Of a stretch of 64,000 bases of DNA, positions 38,220 to 49,035 are shown piece after piece. This stretch comes from Klebsiella sp. RHBSTW-00484 (GTDB lineage Bacteria; Pseudomonadota; Gammaproteobacteria; Enterobacterales; Enterobacteriaceae). The stretch spans positions 3,844,001-3,908,000 of the forward strand of contig NZ_CP055481.1 in assembly GCF_013705725.1 (NCBI RefSeq), given 5' to 3'. The first letter of the stretch is position 1. The number at the start of each line of letters is the position of its first letter. Made by a program: the position numbers and the translations under genes. The notes beneath the pieces are model-generated. The model was given only the letters and a program-made list of their open reading frames with translations, had not been told where the DNA came from and did not search any database.

Positions 38220-39620
38220 ATGAGCGTTGTGCCTGTAGCCGACGTACTCCAGGGCCGCGTTGCCGTTGACAGCGAAGTCACCGTGCGCGGATGGGTGCGT
38301 ACCCGCCGAGATTCTAAAGCTGGCTTTTCTTTCCTCGCCGTCTATGACGGTTCCTGCTTTGATCCTGTACAGGCCGTCATCAGTAATTCTCTTCCCAATT
38401 ACAATCAGGAAGTGCTGCGCCTGACCACCGGTTGCTCGGTCATCGTCACCGGTAAAGTCGTGGCCTCTCAGGGCCAGGGCCAGAGCTTCGAAATTCAGGC
38501 CAGCAACGTTGAAGTCACCGGCTGGGTTGAAGACCCGGATACCTACCCGATGGCGGCAAAACGCCACAGCATCGAGTACCTGCGTGAAGTCGCTCACCTG
38601 CGCCCGCGTACCAACCTGATTGGCGCGGTTGCCCGCGTGCGTCACACGCTGGCACAGGCGCTGCACCGTTTCTTTGACGAGCAGGGATTCTTCTGGGTCT
38701 CCACCCCGCTGATTACCGCTTCCGATACCGAAGGTGCCGGCGAGATGTTCCGCGTTTCGACGCTGGATCTGGAAAACCTGCCACGCAACGATCAGGGCAA
38801 GGTCGATTTCGATAAAGACTTCTTTGGTAAAGAGTCGTTCCTGACCGTTTCTGGCCAGCTGAACGGCGAAACCTATGCCTGTGCGCTGTCAAAAATCTAC
38901 ACCTTCGGCCCGACTTTCCGTGCGGAAAACTCTAATACCACCCGCCACCTGGCAGAGTTCTGGATGCTGGAGCCGGAAGTCGCCTTTGCTAACCTGAACG
39001 ATGTTGCAGGTCTGGCGGAAGCGATGCTGAAGTACGTTTTCCAGGCGGTGCTGACCGAGCGCGCTGACGACATGCAGTTCTTTGCCGAACGTGTGGATAA
39101 AGACGCGGTCGATCGTCTGCAGCGCTTCGTTTCCGCTGATTTCGCTCAGGTCGATTACACTGACGCGGTCACCATCCTGGAAAACTGCGGTAAGCAGTTT
39201 GAAAACCCGGTGTACTGGGGCGTGGATCTCTCCTCCGAGCACGAACGTTATCTTGCTGAAGAGCACTTTAAAGCGCCGGTGGTTGTCAAAAACTATCCGA
39301 AAGAGATCAAGGCGTTCTACATGCGTCTTAACGAAGATGGTAAAACCGTTGCCGCCATGGACGTCCTGGCTCCGGGCATCGGCGAAATCATCGGCGGCTC
39401 ACAGCGTGAAGAGCGTCTGGACGTGCTTGATGCGCGTATGGCGGAAATGGGTCTTAATAAAGAAGACTACTGGTGGTATCGCGACCTGCGTCGTTACGGC
39501 ACCGTGCCGCACTCAGGCTTCGGTCTGGGCTTCGAGCGTCTGATCGCTTACGTGACCGGCGTGCCGAACGTGCGTGATGTTATCCCGTTCCCGCGTACCC
39601 CGCGTAACGCAACATTCTGA
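38220..39620 (+). CDS. asnS: Asparaginyl-tRNA synthetase
   Basis: A class IIb aminoacyl-tRNA synthetase of 466 residues that charges tRNA-Asn. It has an N-terminal OB-fold anticodon-binding domain (about 18-100, [19 protein letters not shown]) and a catalytic domain with motif 2 [19 protein letters not shown] and motif 3 [15 protein letters not shown]. The start at 38220 follows agaga. An intrinsic terminator follows. In K-12 the neighbour is ompF; here the fry cluster is between them. Confidence 0.98.
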   Translation: MSVVPVADVLQGRVAVDSEVTVRGWVRTRRDSKAGFSFLAVYDGSCFDPVQAVISNSLPNYNQEVLRLTTGCSVIVTGKVVASQGQGQSFEIQASNVEVTGWVEDPDTYPMAAKRHSIEYLREVAHLRPRTNLIGAVARVRHTLAQALHRFFDEQGFFWVSTPLITASDTEGAGEMFRVSTLDLENLPRNDQGKVDFDKDFFGKESFLTVSGQLNGETYACALSKIYTFGPTFRAENSNTTRHLAEFWMLEPEVAFANLNDVAGLAEAMLKYVFQAVLTERADDMQFFAERVDKDAVDRLQRFVSADFAQVDYTDAVTILENCGKQFENPVYWGVDLSSEHERYLAEEHFKAPVVVKNYPKEIKAFYMRLNEDGKTVAAMDVLAPGIGEIIGGSQREERLDVLDARMAEMGLNKEDYWWYRDLRRYGTVPHSGFGLGFERLIAYVTGVPNVRDVIPFPRTPRNATF

Positions 39621-39639
39621 TTTATCTTCATGACAGCCA

Positions 39640-39665
39640 AAGGCCAGCGCAAGCTGGCCTTTTTC
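39640..39665 (+). terminator. asnS terminator
   Basis: AAGGCCAGC and GCTGGCCTT form a stem with a four-base loop, followed by a T run 20 bp after the stop. Confidence 0.93.
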
Positions 39666-39778
39666 GTTGATGCATCCCATATCGATAAACGTAAAATTCT
39701 GCAATTTGAAATTTCACCTGGTGGGAGTAAAGTGAAAAAGTTCAAATAATTAATGCAGTTATCATATGAGAGCGGGCA

Positions 39779-40633
39779 ATGAAAGAACCAGGCTTACCAG
39801 CAGATCAACAATTTTTTGCCGATCTCTTCAGCGGCCTTGTACTTAACCCGCAGCGCCTTGGCCGCGTGTGGTTTGCCACCCAGCCCGTATCGCTGCCAAC
39901 GGGGAGCTTGTGCATCGAGCTTCCACGCCTTGATATCGTCCTGCGCGGCGAATACGGCAATCAACTGGAGAAACAGCAGCACAGCCTCACCGAAGGCGAA
40001 ATGTTGTTTATTCCCGCCCGAGCGGCCAACCTGCCCATCAGCAATAAGCCCGTGATGCTGCTAAGCCTGGTGTTTGCCCCGGCCTGGCTGGGCTTGTCGT
40101 TTTACGATAACCGCACTGCGTCGCTATTGCGCCCGGTGCGCCGTATTGAGCTGCCGCACCCGCAGCGCGGTGAAGGTGAGGCCATGCTTACTGCGCTAAC
40201 TCACCTCAGCCGCTCCCCTCAGCTCCAGGATATCATTCAACCGCTGGTGCTCAGCCTGTTGCATCTGTGCCGGGGAGTGGTGAATGCGCGTCCTGATACG
40301 CATCGCCCGCGTTCGGAATTTCTCTATCACAGCATGTGTAACTGGGTGCAGGATAACTATGCCCAGCCGCTAAGCCGCGAAAGCGTGGCGCAGTTTTTCA
40401 ATATCACGCCAAACCATCTATCTAAGCTTTTTGCTCAGCATGGAACGATGAGTTTTGTGGAATATGTCCGTTGGGTACGAATGTCCAGAGCGCGCATTAT
40501 TTTACAGAAGTATCATCTGCCGATCAGCGAAGTGGCACAGCGGTGCGGATATCACGACAGCGACTATTTTAGCCGTCTTTTCCGGCGCCAGTTTGGCCTG
40601 ACGCCGGGGGATTACTGCGCTCGGTTTCAGTAA
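39779..40633 (+). CDS. ypdC: AraC-family transcriptional regulator YpdC
   Basis: The protein has 284 residues with an N-terminal cupin-like sensing region and a C-terminal pair of helix-turn-helix motifs (about 200-280, SVAQFFNITPNHLSKLFAQ and ISEVAQRCGYHDSDYFSRLF). It is very similar to E. coli YpdC, which lies next to the fry genes there too. It is convergent with fryA and probably regulates the fry cluster, but the effector is not known. Ribosome-binding site gagcggg precedes the ATG. Confidence 0.93.
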   Translation: MKEPGLPADQQFFADLFSGLVLNPQRLGRVWFATQPVSLPTGSLCIELPRLDIVLRGEYGNQLEKQQHSLTEGEMLFIPARAANLPISNKPVMLLSLVFAPAWLGLSFYDNRTASLLRPVRRIELPHPQRGEGEAMLTALTHLSRSPQLQDIIQPLVLSLLHLCRGVVNARPDTHRPRSEFLYHSMCNWVQDNYAQPLSRESVAQFFNITPNHLSKLFAQHGTMSFVEYVRWVRMSRARIILQKYHLPISEVAQRCGYHDSDYFSRLFRRQFGLTPGDYCARFQ

Positions 40634-40640
40634 AACCGGT

Positions 40641-40730
40641 TGCCGGATGGCGGCGTGAACGCCTTATCCGGCCTACGGGCAAGATGCCGTTTGTAGGCCG
40701 GATAAGATGCACCAGCATCGCCATCCGGCA
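40641..40730. repeat. REP pair (BIME) between ypdC and fryA
   Basis: Two inverted palindromic units, 40641-40677 (tgccggatggcggcgtgaac, then gccttatccggcc) and 40692-40730 (the inverted form, ending gccatccggca), match the enterobacterial REP consensus. They sit between two convergent 3' ends, the usual position for BIMEs. They may stabilise the mRNAs or limit transcription. Confidence 0.9.
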
Positions 40731-40738
40731 TTTCAGTA

Positions 40739-43239
40739 TCAGAACGTCAACTCCGCTTCCAGCAGCGCCAAAATGCTTTCGGCATTTTCAGCAGCGAACA
40801 GCGACTGACGGAAGTTTTTATTCACCAGTTTGCGCGCCAGCTGCGAAAAGACCTTCACATGGTTAATACCTTCGTCAGCACCGAGCGTCAACATAATGAC
40901 CAGCTCCACCTCTCCCATTTCTGACTGCCAGTCGATGGGCTGAGTGAGGCGAGCAATGCTGATGCTGGAGTGGCGAATCCACTGTGATTTTGTATGCGGT
41001 ATCGCCACGCCAAACCCGACCGCCGTAGTGACAATCTCCTCACGCTGCCAGACATCCTCTTCCAGCTCAAACGGATGTTCGGTACGCCCGTTAACGCCGA
41101 GGTTACCGCACAGGAACTGAATGACCTGCTCTTTGTTGGTGAGCGCTTCGCCGACGAAGATATTTTCCCGCGCCAGTAGTGGACGGACATCGTCTTGCGG
41201 CGCGAACTGATTGAGCAATTCCTCGATCTCCTGCGCACTGCGACATTCGCACGCCCGCAACGCCAGCTCCCGGCAGGCCTGGCTATCGAGCTGACGCAGC
41301 TGGCTTTTCACTGCCGGAATACGCGGACTGCTCATACTGAGCTCATCCAGCTCCAGCCCGAGAAGCAACGGCAAATAGCGGCGTTCACCGCCCAGCTCGC
41401 CGCATATACCAACCCATTTTCCATGCTGATGCGCCACGCGGATAATCTGCTGTAGCATACGCAGGAATGAGGGCGTAATCGGGTTATACAGCGTTGAGAC
41501 GCGCGGATTGTTACGATCGACGGCGTACAAATATTGCGTCATATCGTTCGAGCCGATGCTGAAGAAATCCACCTCATCGCAGAAGTGATCGATGATGTAG
41601 CAAACCGAAGGCACTTCAACCATGATGCCCAGCGCAAGGGCCTCGACGTGGCGTAAGCCTTCTGTTTTCAGCTCTGCTATCGCTTTTTGCAGTTCGCTCT
41701 TGACCCATAAAACCTGATCGAGGCTGTGGACCATTGGGATCATCAACTGCGCATTGCCAAACGTGGCCGCCCGCAAGACAGCGCGAAGTTGGGTACGAAA
41801 CAATCCGGCGAATTCAGGGTAAATACGCACCGCGCGATAGCCAAGGAACGGGTTATCCTCCTGTGGGATCTTGAGATAGGGTATATTTTTATCACCACCA
41901 ATATCCATAGTGCGAAAAATCACCGTTTTCTCACCGGCCGCCAGCAATACCTGCTGGTAGGCCTCAAACTGCTCCTGTTCGTCCGGGGCGCTGTCGCGGT
42001 CCATAAACAGCATTTCTGTACGAAACAGACCGATACCTTCAGCACCATTAACAAATGCGCCTGGGGCCTCCAGCGCAGTGCCAATGTTCGCCGCGATATC
42101 AATACGCTGATTATCTCGCGACAGTCCAGGCTGGGCGGCATCTCGCGCCTGCCGCTGCTGACGCTTACCCGCCAGATTCTGGGCGACCGCATAATAACCA
42201 CTAACGGCGGCATCCGGATTAATCGCCAGCACGCCGCACTGGGCATCCAGCACCGCAGGCTTACCGGCATAACGCCCGATAGCCTCCAGCGGCAATCCGC
42301 TCAGCACCGGGATGGCAGAGGCGCGAGCCAGAATCAGGGTATGCGAGGTGCGCCCGGTTTTCTCCAGAATCATCCCGGACAGATGCTGTAAATCAAGGCT
42401 CAAAAACTGGCTTGGCGTCAGGTCTTCTGCCACAAGGATCGTCGGCTGATTCAAGACCAGCGCATTGCGCGGGCGCCGCTCGGGCCAGGTGATATGCAGT
42501 AGCTGTTCGCTGATATCACGGATATCGCTCACCCGTTCGCGCAGGTAGTCGCTGGCAGATGCCGAGAGCTTGTCGCACACCTCCTCCATATTGGCAATAA
42601 TCGCCGCGCCCAGCCCCTTTTGCTGTTCAACCATCAGGCGGCGAATGTTGCCCGCAAACTCATCATCCTGAATCAGCGACAGATGCGCGCTGAGAATGGT
42701 TTTACTCTCACCGTCACGTTCACGCAGCTGTTGATTAAGCTGTTCCGCAAGCGTCGCCAGACTATGTTCCAGCCGGGTGTTATCTTGCGCATTCGCCGGG
42801 ATCGCCCGAAAGCAGTCCAGGCTATCGCTCTGCCACAAAACAAGCTCACCCGAGCCAACACCGGTTGCCAGCACCGTACCGTACCGTACAGCACGTCCGG
42901 GTTTAGACGAGTCAGGGAGCGCGGCAGCGGGTGCGCCGCCAGTTCGGCTGCCGTCGGCTGGACGCTGTCGCTGTCAATAAAGCGGTGCTGAAGATAATCC
43001 TCCAGCGATCTTCTGGCCTGCTCTTCATCGCTGCCGTTAATGCTCAAGCTACAGCTGTCATTAAACAACGTACCGGTACCAATCAGCGCCAGCGAGCTTT
43101 TCGCATCCGCCCGCGCGTTGTGGCGATGATTGATAAACGTGATGTCGCTTTGCCACTGGCCGCACTGCTCTTTCAGCTCCCACGCGGGGCGCGCGTGCAG
43201 ACCGTTTGGCAACGGGCAGAGAAATTGAATCGTTAACAT
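40739..43239 (-). pseudogene. fryA: fryA: fused PTS HPr-EI-IIA protein, frameshifted
   Basis: Two reading frames together cover a fused phosphotransferase. The first (from 43239) holds an HPr domain with His15 in NGLHARPAW. The second (to 40739) holds an Enzyme I domain (phospho-His in GRTSHTLILARAS, PEP-site GSNDMTQYLYAVDRN) and a fructose-type IIA domain (AIPHTKSQW). They are joined across a run of three CCGTA units at 42874-42888. With two units the frame is continuous (LYGTVLATGV) and the product is 831 residues, the same as E. coli FryA. With three the HPr part ends after an unrelated tail. So this copy is broken by +5 bp, unless it is a sequencing error or a switchable repeat. It is the distal gene of fryB-fryC-ypdF-ypdE-fryA. 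Confidence 0.9.
42874..42888. repeat. Three tandem CCGTA units causing the fryA frameshift
   Basis: CCGTA occurs three times in a row (TACGG on the coding strand). Two units restore the 831-codon fryA frame and three shift it. This is a plausible replication-slippage site. Confidence 0.9.
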
Positions 43240-43265
43240 AACCGCTCCTGATTAGCGCGAGGAAA

Positions 43266-44303
43266 TCATCTGAAATCCTGCAAATGAGCCACCGTCTCGC
43301 GCGTAAGACGAGTAATAAGGGCCGATAAAAGTTGGTGCGTCCAGTTGATGTCCCGGCAATCGGCAATTGATACGGCACAGTGTCCATGACGAGTGGCCGG
43401 CCCTATCACCACCGTCGGGATCCCGGTTCCGCTCAGATGAACCGCCCCGCCATCCGTTCCGCCATTGCTGAACATATCCAGTTGAAGCGGCACGTTGATC
43501 TCTGCGGCGACGCTCTCTACCCAGGCGGTCAGTTTAGGCGGCGCAATTAACGATTTGTCGGCAAGCACCAGCATGGGTCCTTTACCAATTTGTCGATGAT
43601 TCGCTGCGCCATAATCGAAGTTTTTCGCCCAGCAGGCGGTGTCCAGCACAATGGCGACATCCGGTGCGACCGCACGGGCCGCCGTTTGTCCACCGCGCAA
43701 CCCAACTTCCTCACTGGAACTGGCTACCAGCCAGACTTCCGCGGGCAGTTCCGCTGCATGCCATTCGCGCAGCAGGCTGATTAACAGATAGCATCCCAGC
43801 CGGTCGTCAAAGGCTTTACCCATCACCCGCTGATGCGGCAGTTCCTGAAGTGCGGAGTCGAAGGTCACCCGATCCCCGGGATAAACCCCCGCCTGAATAA
43901 CCTCATCATAAGAGCGAGCGCCGATATCGACGCGCAGTGCGCCAACCTCATTCCCGCTACGCTCGCCATCAAGCAATCCGGGGATTTTGCTGCCCTTACG
44001 AGTGGTGATTCGCACCGGCTGGAGCTGACGCGCCGCCATTCGCACGTTGCCTACCGGCAGCACGTCAATCGCCCCTTCAGCCAAGATGCTGCGCACGATA
44101 AATCCCACTTCATCCATATGCGCGCAGATCATCACTTTCGGACCGTCCGATTGATTCAGGCGGATCAGCACCGATCCCAAACCATCGAAACGCACCTCTT
44201 TATGTAGGCTTTCCGCTTCCGCCAGTAAAATCTGGCGAACCTCCTGCTCCGAGGAGGCAATCGCATCCGCCTCGCTCAGCGCTTTCAATAGCGATAAATC
44301 CAT
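43266..44303 (-). CDS. ypdE: YpdE, M42-family metallo-aminopeptidase
   Basis: A 345-residue M42 aminopeptidase, equal in length to E. coli YpdE. Metal-binding and catalytic segments are [37 protein letters not shown] and RHGHCAVS. It cleaves N-terminal residues from peptides. The start overlaps the ypdF stop by one base (TAATG), and fryA follows after 26 bp. Confidence 0.94.
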   Translation of the reverse strand: MDLSLLKALSEADAIASSEQEVRQILLAEAESLHKEVRFDGLGSVLIRLNQSDGPKVMICAHMDEVGFIVRSILAEGAIDVLPVGNVRMAARQLQPVRITTRKGSKIPGLLDGERSGNEVGALRVDIGARSYDEVIQAGVYPGDRVTFDSALQELPHQRVMGKAFDDRLGCYLLISLLREWHAAELPAEVWLVASSSEEVGLRGGQTAARAVAPDVAIVLDTACWAKNFDYGAANHRQIGKGPMLVLADKSLIAPPKLTAWVESVAAEINVPLQLDMFSNGGTDGGAVHLSGTGIPTVVIGPATRHGHCAVSIADCRDINWTHQLLSALITRLTRETVAHLQDFR

Positions 44304-45385
44304 TACACGACTCCTGTCAGTAACACGGTTTTTGGCATGGCATAGAGCACCTCGGCACCGTCTGGCGTCACCAGCACTACATCTTCAATGCGCACGCCGC
44401 CCTGTTCCGGAAGATAAATACCAGGCTCGACGGTCAGCAGCATGCCCGCTTCCAGCACCGTGGTATCCGCTGGCGAAAAACGCGGGTCTTCATGCACCTC
44501 AATGCCAATGGCGTGTCCGGTATTGTGGCCAAAATAGTCACCATAGCCCGCTGCGGATATCACCTGACGCGCAGCGGCATCCACCTCGCAACAGCGCACG
44601 CCCGGACGAATTGCCGCTACCGCCGCGAGCTGGGCCTCAAGCACAATCTGATAGACAGGCCAAAGCGGGTTCTCTTGCGCCACGCCTGCTCCGGGCAGCA
44701 AAAAAGTGCGCGTCATATCAGAACAATAGCCACGATACTGCGCACCGAAATCCAGGGTGATAAACTCCCCTGCCTCAACGCGCTTGTCGCTGGCTTTCCC
44801 ATGCGGCAGCGCACCGCGCCAGCCGCTGGCGACGATGGTATCGAATGAGGCTTTTTCCGCCCCTTGCATCCGCATAAACCACTCCAGCTCGGCGGCTATC
44901 TCCCTCTCACGCAGACCTGGCTGAATAAAGCGGCGGATATGTTCCGCACTCACATCAGCAATCCGACAGGCTTCGCGAATGCAGGCGATTTCTTCCACCG
45001 TTTTAATCCGTCTTAGCGTATCGAGAGGGGCGCTCACCAGCCTGCCCGGTAATGCCTCCTGCCATGCGCGCGCCGTTTCCCAGCTAACCTGCTCACCTTC
45101 AAATCCCACCGATTTCAGTTTTTCGGCATCGATGAGCGGGTTCACGATGGTCGTCATCGTCTGCTCGCCGCCGAGCAAGTGAAGTTGATAACCGCTAACA
45201 CGAGCCTCGACGTCAGCGTAGTAGCGGGAATCGACCAGGATATGCGCACTTTGGCGGCTGACAAACACAAACCCAGAACTACTGGAGATCCCCAGATGCG
45301 GCTGCTTATTCTGTCGTGACGAAATCAGCACCGCATCCAGTTGCTGCGCCTCTAGCCATTCGCGCAGTGATGCAAGTAAGGTCAT
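44303..45385 (-). CDS. ypdF: YpdF, M24-family Xaa-Pro aminopeptidase
   Basis: A 360-residue creatinase-fold (M24) metallopeptidase, like E. coli YpdF, which removes N-terminal Xaa (often Met) before Pro. Metal-ligand segments are [44 protein letters not shown] and GVRIEDV. The gene lies between fryC (18 bp upstream) and ypdE (one-base overlap). The pairing of two peptidases with a PTS suggests a glycated or otherwise sugar-linked peptide substrate; that is inference only. Confidence 0.93.
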   Translation of the reverse strand: MTLLASLREWLEAQQLDAVLISSRQNKQPHLGISSSSGFVFVSRQSAHILVDSRYYADVEARVSGYQLHLLGGEQTMTTIVNPLIDAEKLKSVGFEGEQVSWETARAWQEALPGRLVSAPLDTLRRIKTVEEIACIREACRIADVSAEHIRRFIQPGLREREIAAELEWFMRMQGAEKASFDTIVASGWRGALPHGKASDKRVEAGEFITLDFGAQYRGYCSDMTRTFLLPGAGVAQENPLWPVYQIVLEAQLAAVAAIRPGVRCCEVDAAARQVISAAGYGDYFGHNTGHAIGIEVHEDPRFSPADTTVLEAGMLLTVEPGIYLPEQGGVRIEDVVLVTPDGAEVLYAMPKTVLLTGVV

Positions 45386-45403
45386 GATGGCAATCCCTTA
45401 AAA

Positions 45404-46651
45404 TTAGAGGCTTTCGATCAGCAACTTGCCTCTGCGGTACATCATATTGCGTAAGAAGACGACCATCAGCGCCGTAATCACCGCCCCCAACAGGATCCCC
45501 GCCATATAAACGCCGAGATTGCTGACCAGCGGCCATGCCCAGATAGCCGATTCCGGGAACCACTGCACTGCCCCCAGCCAGACGGCAGTGGTCGACCCCA
45601 CAATCGCGCCCACCATATACGACGGAATAGCGGTTATCGGGCTTTCCAGCGCGAACGGAATCGCCCCTTCGCTAATCCCCATAAAGGCGAGGAACATTGC
45701 TGTTTTACCTTGCGGATAGAGCTGGGCGCTGAACAGGCGTTTGCCGGTTAAGCGACGATCGATAATCGTCGCCAGCCCCAGACCAATTGGCGGAATAACG
45801 ATAGCGATAGAACGCGCGGTCACCGGCAGCACGTGATCGGTGGTGAAGCTGAACGCCACAAATCCCGCCGCTTTGTTGATTGGGCCGCCGAGGTCGATAG
45901 CCGTTGCCGCTGAAATTCCCATCGCGTACATCAGCGTGCCTTTCTCTCCCGCCGCCGTCAGCAGCGCGCGAATGCCGCCGTTGATCCAGCCGCCGAACGG
46001 CGTAATCACATAATACATCGCCAGCATGACGAAAACTGCGGAGAGAATGGGCAGTAAAAAGGTGGTTTTGAACGCCAGCAGGAAACCGGGAAGCTGGATT
46101 TTTTGGTTCATCCACTTCACCAGATACCCGGCGACAACCGAAATAATCAGCGCACCAATGAAGGTTGATGGCACCGGTGCGCTCGTCACCCATTGCAGGC
46201 TTGCAGGGTCAAAATTGAGCAGTTGCGTGGGCTGGGTGGACATCAGGCCGCCGATAAACCCCGCAGGAAACGCCAGTTTGCCGCCGATGGAGTTAGCGAC
46301 AAAGGCAGCAAACATCGGAATAGCAAAGCCAAACAGCACGCCGCCGAAAGATTGCGATAGCCATGCAAACTTGAGTAATGAAAGGTTAAAACCGTCGAAT
46401 TTACCGCTGTTAAGCGCATCCATAATGCCGATGTCAGCGGGAATTTTCAGCCAGCTATAGGCAATCAATTGGGAAAAGGCGAGGATCACCCCGCCCATAA
46501 TTAACGTCGGTACCATGCGCGAAATTCCCGACATCACATGCTGCGGTAATTCGCCCCAGAAGCTGTTGCGGGAGGCCTGAGGATTTTTTATAACCGCGGC
46601 CGCCCCTGATGCGCCAGGCACAACGGTTGCACTGCGTTTTTTAATGGCCAT
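45404..46651 (-). CDS. fryC: Fructose-family PTS IIC component FryC
   Basis: A 415-residue integral membrane IIC permease of the fructose PTS family with about eight to ten hydrophobic helices. Conserved segments include GGVILAFSQLIAYSW, AFPAGFIGGLM and MGISEGAIPFALESP. It transports an unknown sugar together with FryB and FryA. It lies 20 bp after fryB. Confidence 0.93.
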   Translation of the reverse strand: MAIKKRSATVVPGASGAAAVIKNPQASRNSFWGELPQHVMSGISRMVPTLIMGGVILAFSQLIAYSWLKIPADIGIMDALNSGKFDGFNLSLLKFAWLSQSFGGVLFGFAIPMFAAFVANSIGGKLAFPAGFIGGLMSTQPTQLLNFDPASLQWVTSAPVPSTFIGALIISVVAGYLVKWMNQKIQLPGFLLAFKTTFLLPILSAVFVMLAMYYVITPFGGWINGGIRALLTAAGEKGTLMYAMGISAATAIDLGGPINKAAGFVAFSFTTDHVLPVTARSIAIVIPPIGLGLATIIDRRLTGKRLFSAQLYPQGKTAMFLAFMGISEGAIPFALESPITAIPSYMVGAIVGSTTAVWLGAVQWFPESAIWAWPLVSNLGVYMAGILLGAVITALMVVFLRNMMYRRGKLLIESL

Positions 46652-46671
46652 ACGTGTATCCCTGTCGACAA

Positions 46672-46998
46672 TTATTGTTGTTCTGCGGCAAGCATCTCTT
46701 CAATTTCTTTTATGATTCCGGCGGCGTTTTTGATCGCATCCTGTAGCGTGATTTCATAGACGTCGCGGGTCTCAAAACGCTCGTTGTCTTCTGGCGTTAC
46801 GGCGACAGAATGGATAATTAACGTCGCTTCGGCGATATCCTGCGCCGTCAGGAGGTTTTGAATACCATCCGCCCCCTGGGTTTCAATTTTCACTTCATAT
46901 CCGGCTTCAATCGCCGCCTCTTCCAGCGCCTGCGCCGCCATAAAGGTATGGGCTAGCCCCATCGGGCATGCGCAGACTGCAATCAGTTTTTTACTCAT
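46672..46998 (-). CDS. fryB: Fructose-family PTS IIB component FryB
   Basis: A 108-residue cytoplasmic IIB protein. The phosphorylated cysteine is in AVCACPMGLAHTFMAAQALE near the N-terminus, followed by VKIETQGADGIQN, typical of fructose IIB. It is the first gene of the leftward fry operon. The promoter must lie in the ompF upstream region. Confidence 0.94.
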   Translation of the reverse strand: MSKKLIAVCACPMGLAHTFMAAQALEEAAIEAGYEVKIETQGADGIQNLLTAQDIAEATLIIHSVAVTPEDNERFETRDVYEITLQDAIKNAAGIIKEIEEMLAAEQQ

Positions 46999-47568
46999 TT
47001 CAAACTCCTCGTGATAGTTAACGAGAGAAATTATGGCTGCGGGGAAGCGATCGTTGTTATCAGAGAAATAATGCTTTTACTGGACAAATAATCCCGTCAT
47101 TCGGAATTGTGACGAGGGTCGGATTGACGATGCGAAGACAAAAAACACGCCTGATTCACGGTTTCATCAGCCTCATAAACAGCACAAAATTATGCCCGTA
47201 AAACCCTACGCCACTCCAGGCGCCCCCTAGTCGGCAACCTCTTTTGTCAGGAAACTTAAACATCAACCTTGTTTATTCACATTTATGTTACGCACTATTT
47301 CGATACCCTGCGGACACAAAAACCGCACCTTATGTTCATAAATTGCCAAACCGGCTGATTATTTTGCTCATTTTTCAACCAATGACCGCACAACTTGCAA
47401 AGACAGGAACTGAATAAAAAAGAAGCAAAATAGTGACAAAAAATGCATGAATGCTCTCTTATCTAAATTAATCATAATTAATTCATATAGATATATATGA
47501 AGAGTGAGTTTTATCGGTAAATCAGAGCGGAATGTTGATTGAGTTCACAAAGTTCCCTTAAATACACA
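46999..47568. other. fryB-ompF divergent intergenic region
   Basis: About 570 bp before the OmpR-type boxes, increasingly AT-rich toward ompF. It should contain the fryB promoter and distal ompF control sites. No gene or RNA was recognised. Confidence 0.45.
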
Positions 47569-47608
47569 TTTAGTTACACACAGTTTCCTTTAGTTACTTA
47601 TATGCGAC
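47569..47608 (+). promoter_or_regulatory. Tandem OmpR-type boxes upstream of ompF
   Basis: TTTAGTTAC occurs at 47569 and again at 47589, exactly 20 bp apart, each followed by a second 10-bp half-site. The spacing and position match the F1 and F2 OmpR sites of E. coli ompF. The following leader (tagcgaaacg, gatgcct, tagttccgtaaatttttatt) is also ompF-like. Confidence 0.65.
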
Positions 47609-47765
47609 ATTGGTAGCATTTTCCGGCTAGCGAAACGTTGTTCTGGATGGAAAGATGCCTCCAGACACCAAACTATCATCAATAGTTCCGTAAATTTTTA
47701 TTGACAGAACTTATTGGCGGCAGTGGCAAGTGTTCATATAAAAATATAAATGAGGGTAATAAATA

Positions 47766-48848
47766 ATGATGAAGCGCAAAATTCTGGCAGCGGTAATTCC
47801 TGCCCTGCTGGTAGCCGGTGCAGCTAACGCTGCAGAAATCTATAACAAAAACGGCAACAAACTGGACTTTTACGGAAAAATGGTTGGCGAGCACGTTTGG
47901 ACCACCAACGGCGACACCAGCAGCGACGACACCACCTATGCCCGTATCGGTCTGAAAGGCGAAACCCAAATCAACGAACAGCTGATCGGTTATGGCCAGT
48001 GGGAATACAACATGGATGCGTCCAATGTTGAAGGTAAACAGACCACAAAAACTCGTCTGGCTTTCGCAGGCTTAAAAGCCGGTGAATACGGTTCATTCGA
48101 CTACGGTCGTAACTACGGCGCTATCTACGACGTTGAAGCTGCAACCGATATGCTGGTTGAATGGGGCGGCGACGGCTGGAGCTACACCGACAACTTCATG
48201 ACTGCCCGTACTAACGGCGTGGCAACTTACCGTAACTCTGACTTCTTCGGCCTGGTTGATGGCCTGAGCTTCGCGCTGCAGTATCAGGGTAAAAACAAAG
48301 ACCGCGACGTTAAGAAACAAAATGGCGACGGCTTCAGCACCGCGGCTACTTACGCGTTTGACAACGGCGTTGCGCTGTCCGCAGGCTACGCTAACTCCAG
48401 CCGTACTGGCGATCAGAAAGCTGATAAAAACGGCGATAAAGCTGAAGCATGGGCAACCTCCGCTAAGTACGACGCGAACAACGTCTACGCTGCAGTGATG
48501 TACTCCCAGACTTACAACATGACTCCGGAAAGCAGCGATGGTAACTACTTCGCGGGTAAAACTCAGAACTTCGAAGCCGTTGTTCAGTATCAGTTCGACT
48601 TCGGTCTGCGTCCGTCTATCGGCTACGTCCAGACTAAAGGTAAAGACCTGCGCTCTCGCGCAGGCTTCTCCGGCGGCGATGCTGACCTGGTTAAATACGT
48701 CGAAGTGGGTACCTGGTACTACTTCAACAAGAACATGAACGTTTACGCTGCGTATAAATTCAACCAGCTGGACGACAACGACTACACCAAAGCTGCTGGC
48801 GTTGCTACCGACGACCAGGCTGCAGTGGGTATCGTTTACCAGTTCTAA
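47766..48848 (+). CDS. ompF: OmpF-type outer-membrane porin (OmpK35-like)
   Basis: A general diffusion porin, trimeric 16-stranded beta-barrel. The precursor has 360 residues with a 22-residue signal peptide (cut after AANA, before AEIYNKNG). It has a typical barrel and terminal YQF. Loop sequences ([20 protein letters not shown]-type loops) are of the Klebsiella/Enterobacter OmpF (OmpK35) type. The start region gagggtaataaataATGATG is the segment paired by MicF in E. coli. It has OmpR-type boxes upstream and a terminator downstream. Confidence 0.95.
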   Translation: MMKRKILAAVIPALLVAGAANAAEIYNKNGNKLDFYGKMVGEHVWTTNGDTSSDDTTYARIGLKGETQINEQLIGYGQWEYNMDASNVEGKQTTKTRLAFAGLKAGEYGSFDYGRNYGAIYDVEAATDMLVEWGGDGWSYTDNFMTARTNGVATYRNSDFFGLVDGLSFALQYQGKNKDRDVKKQNGDGFSTAATYAFDNGVALSAGYANSSRTGDQKADKNGDKAEAWATSAKYDANNVYAAVMYSQTYNMTPESSDGNYFAGKTQNFEAVVQYQFDFGLRPSIGYVQTKGKDLRSRAGFSGGDADLVKYVEVGTWYYFNKNMNVYAAYKFNQLDDNDYTKAAGVATDDQAAVGIVYQF

Positions 48849-48880
48849 TCAGCAGTACACCCCTTCGTGATATGCCTAAA

Positions 48881-48905
48881 AAGCAGGACTTCGGTCCTGC
48901 TTTTC
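48881..48905 (+). terminator. ompF terminator
   Basis: AAGCAGGAC-TTCG-GTCCTGCTT followed by ttct, 32 bp after the stop. Confidence 0.93.
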
Positions 48906-49035
48906 TGCGTTCCTAAGATGAAGATCGTAACTTTTGAAAACCTTCTCGCTTTTTGTCGCAAACGGTTGGCAATTCACAGAACTCCCGTTAACCTGATAGC
49001 GGATTTCCCTTCAGTAATCACAATGGAACCTCGTC

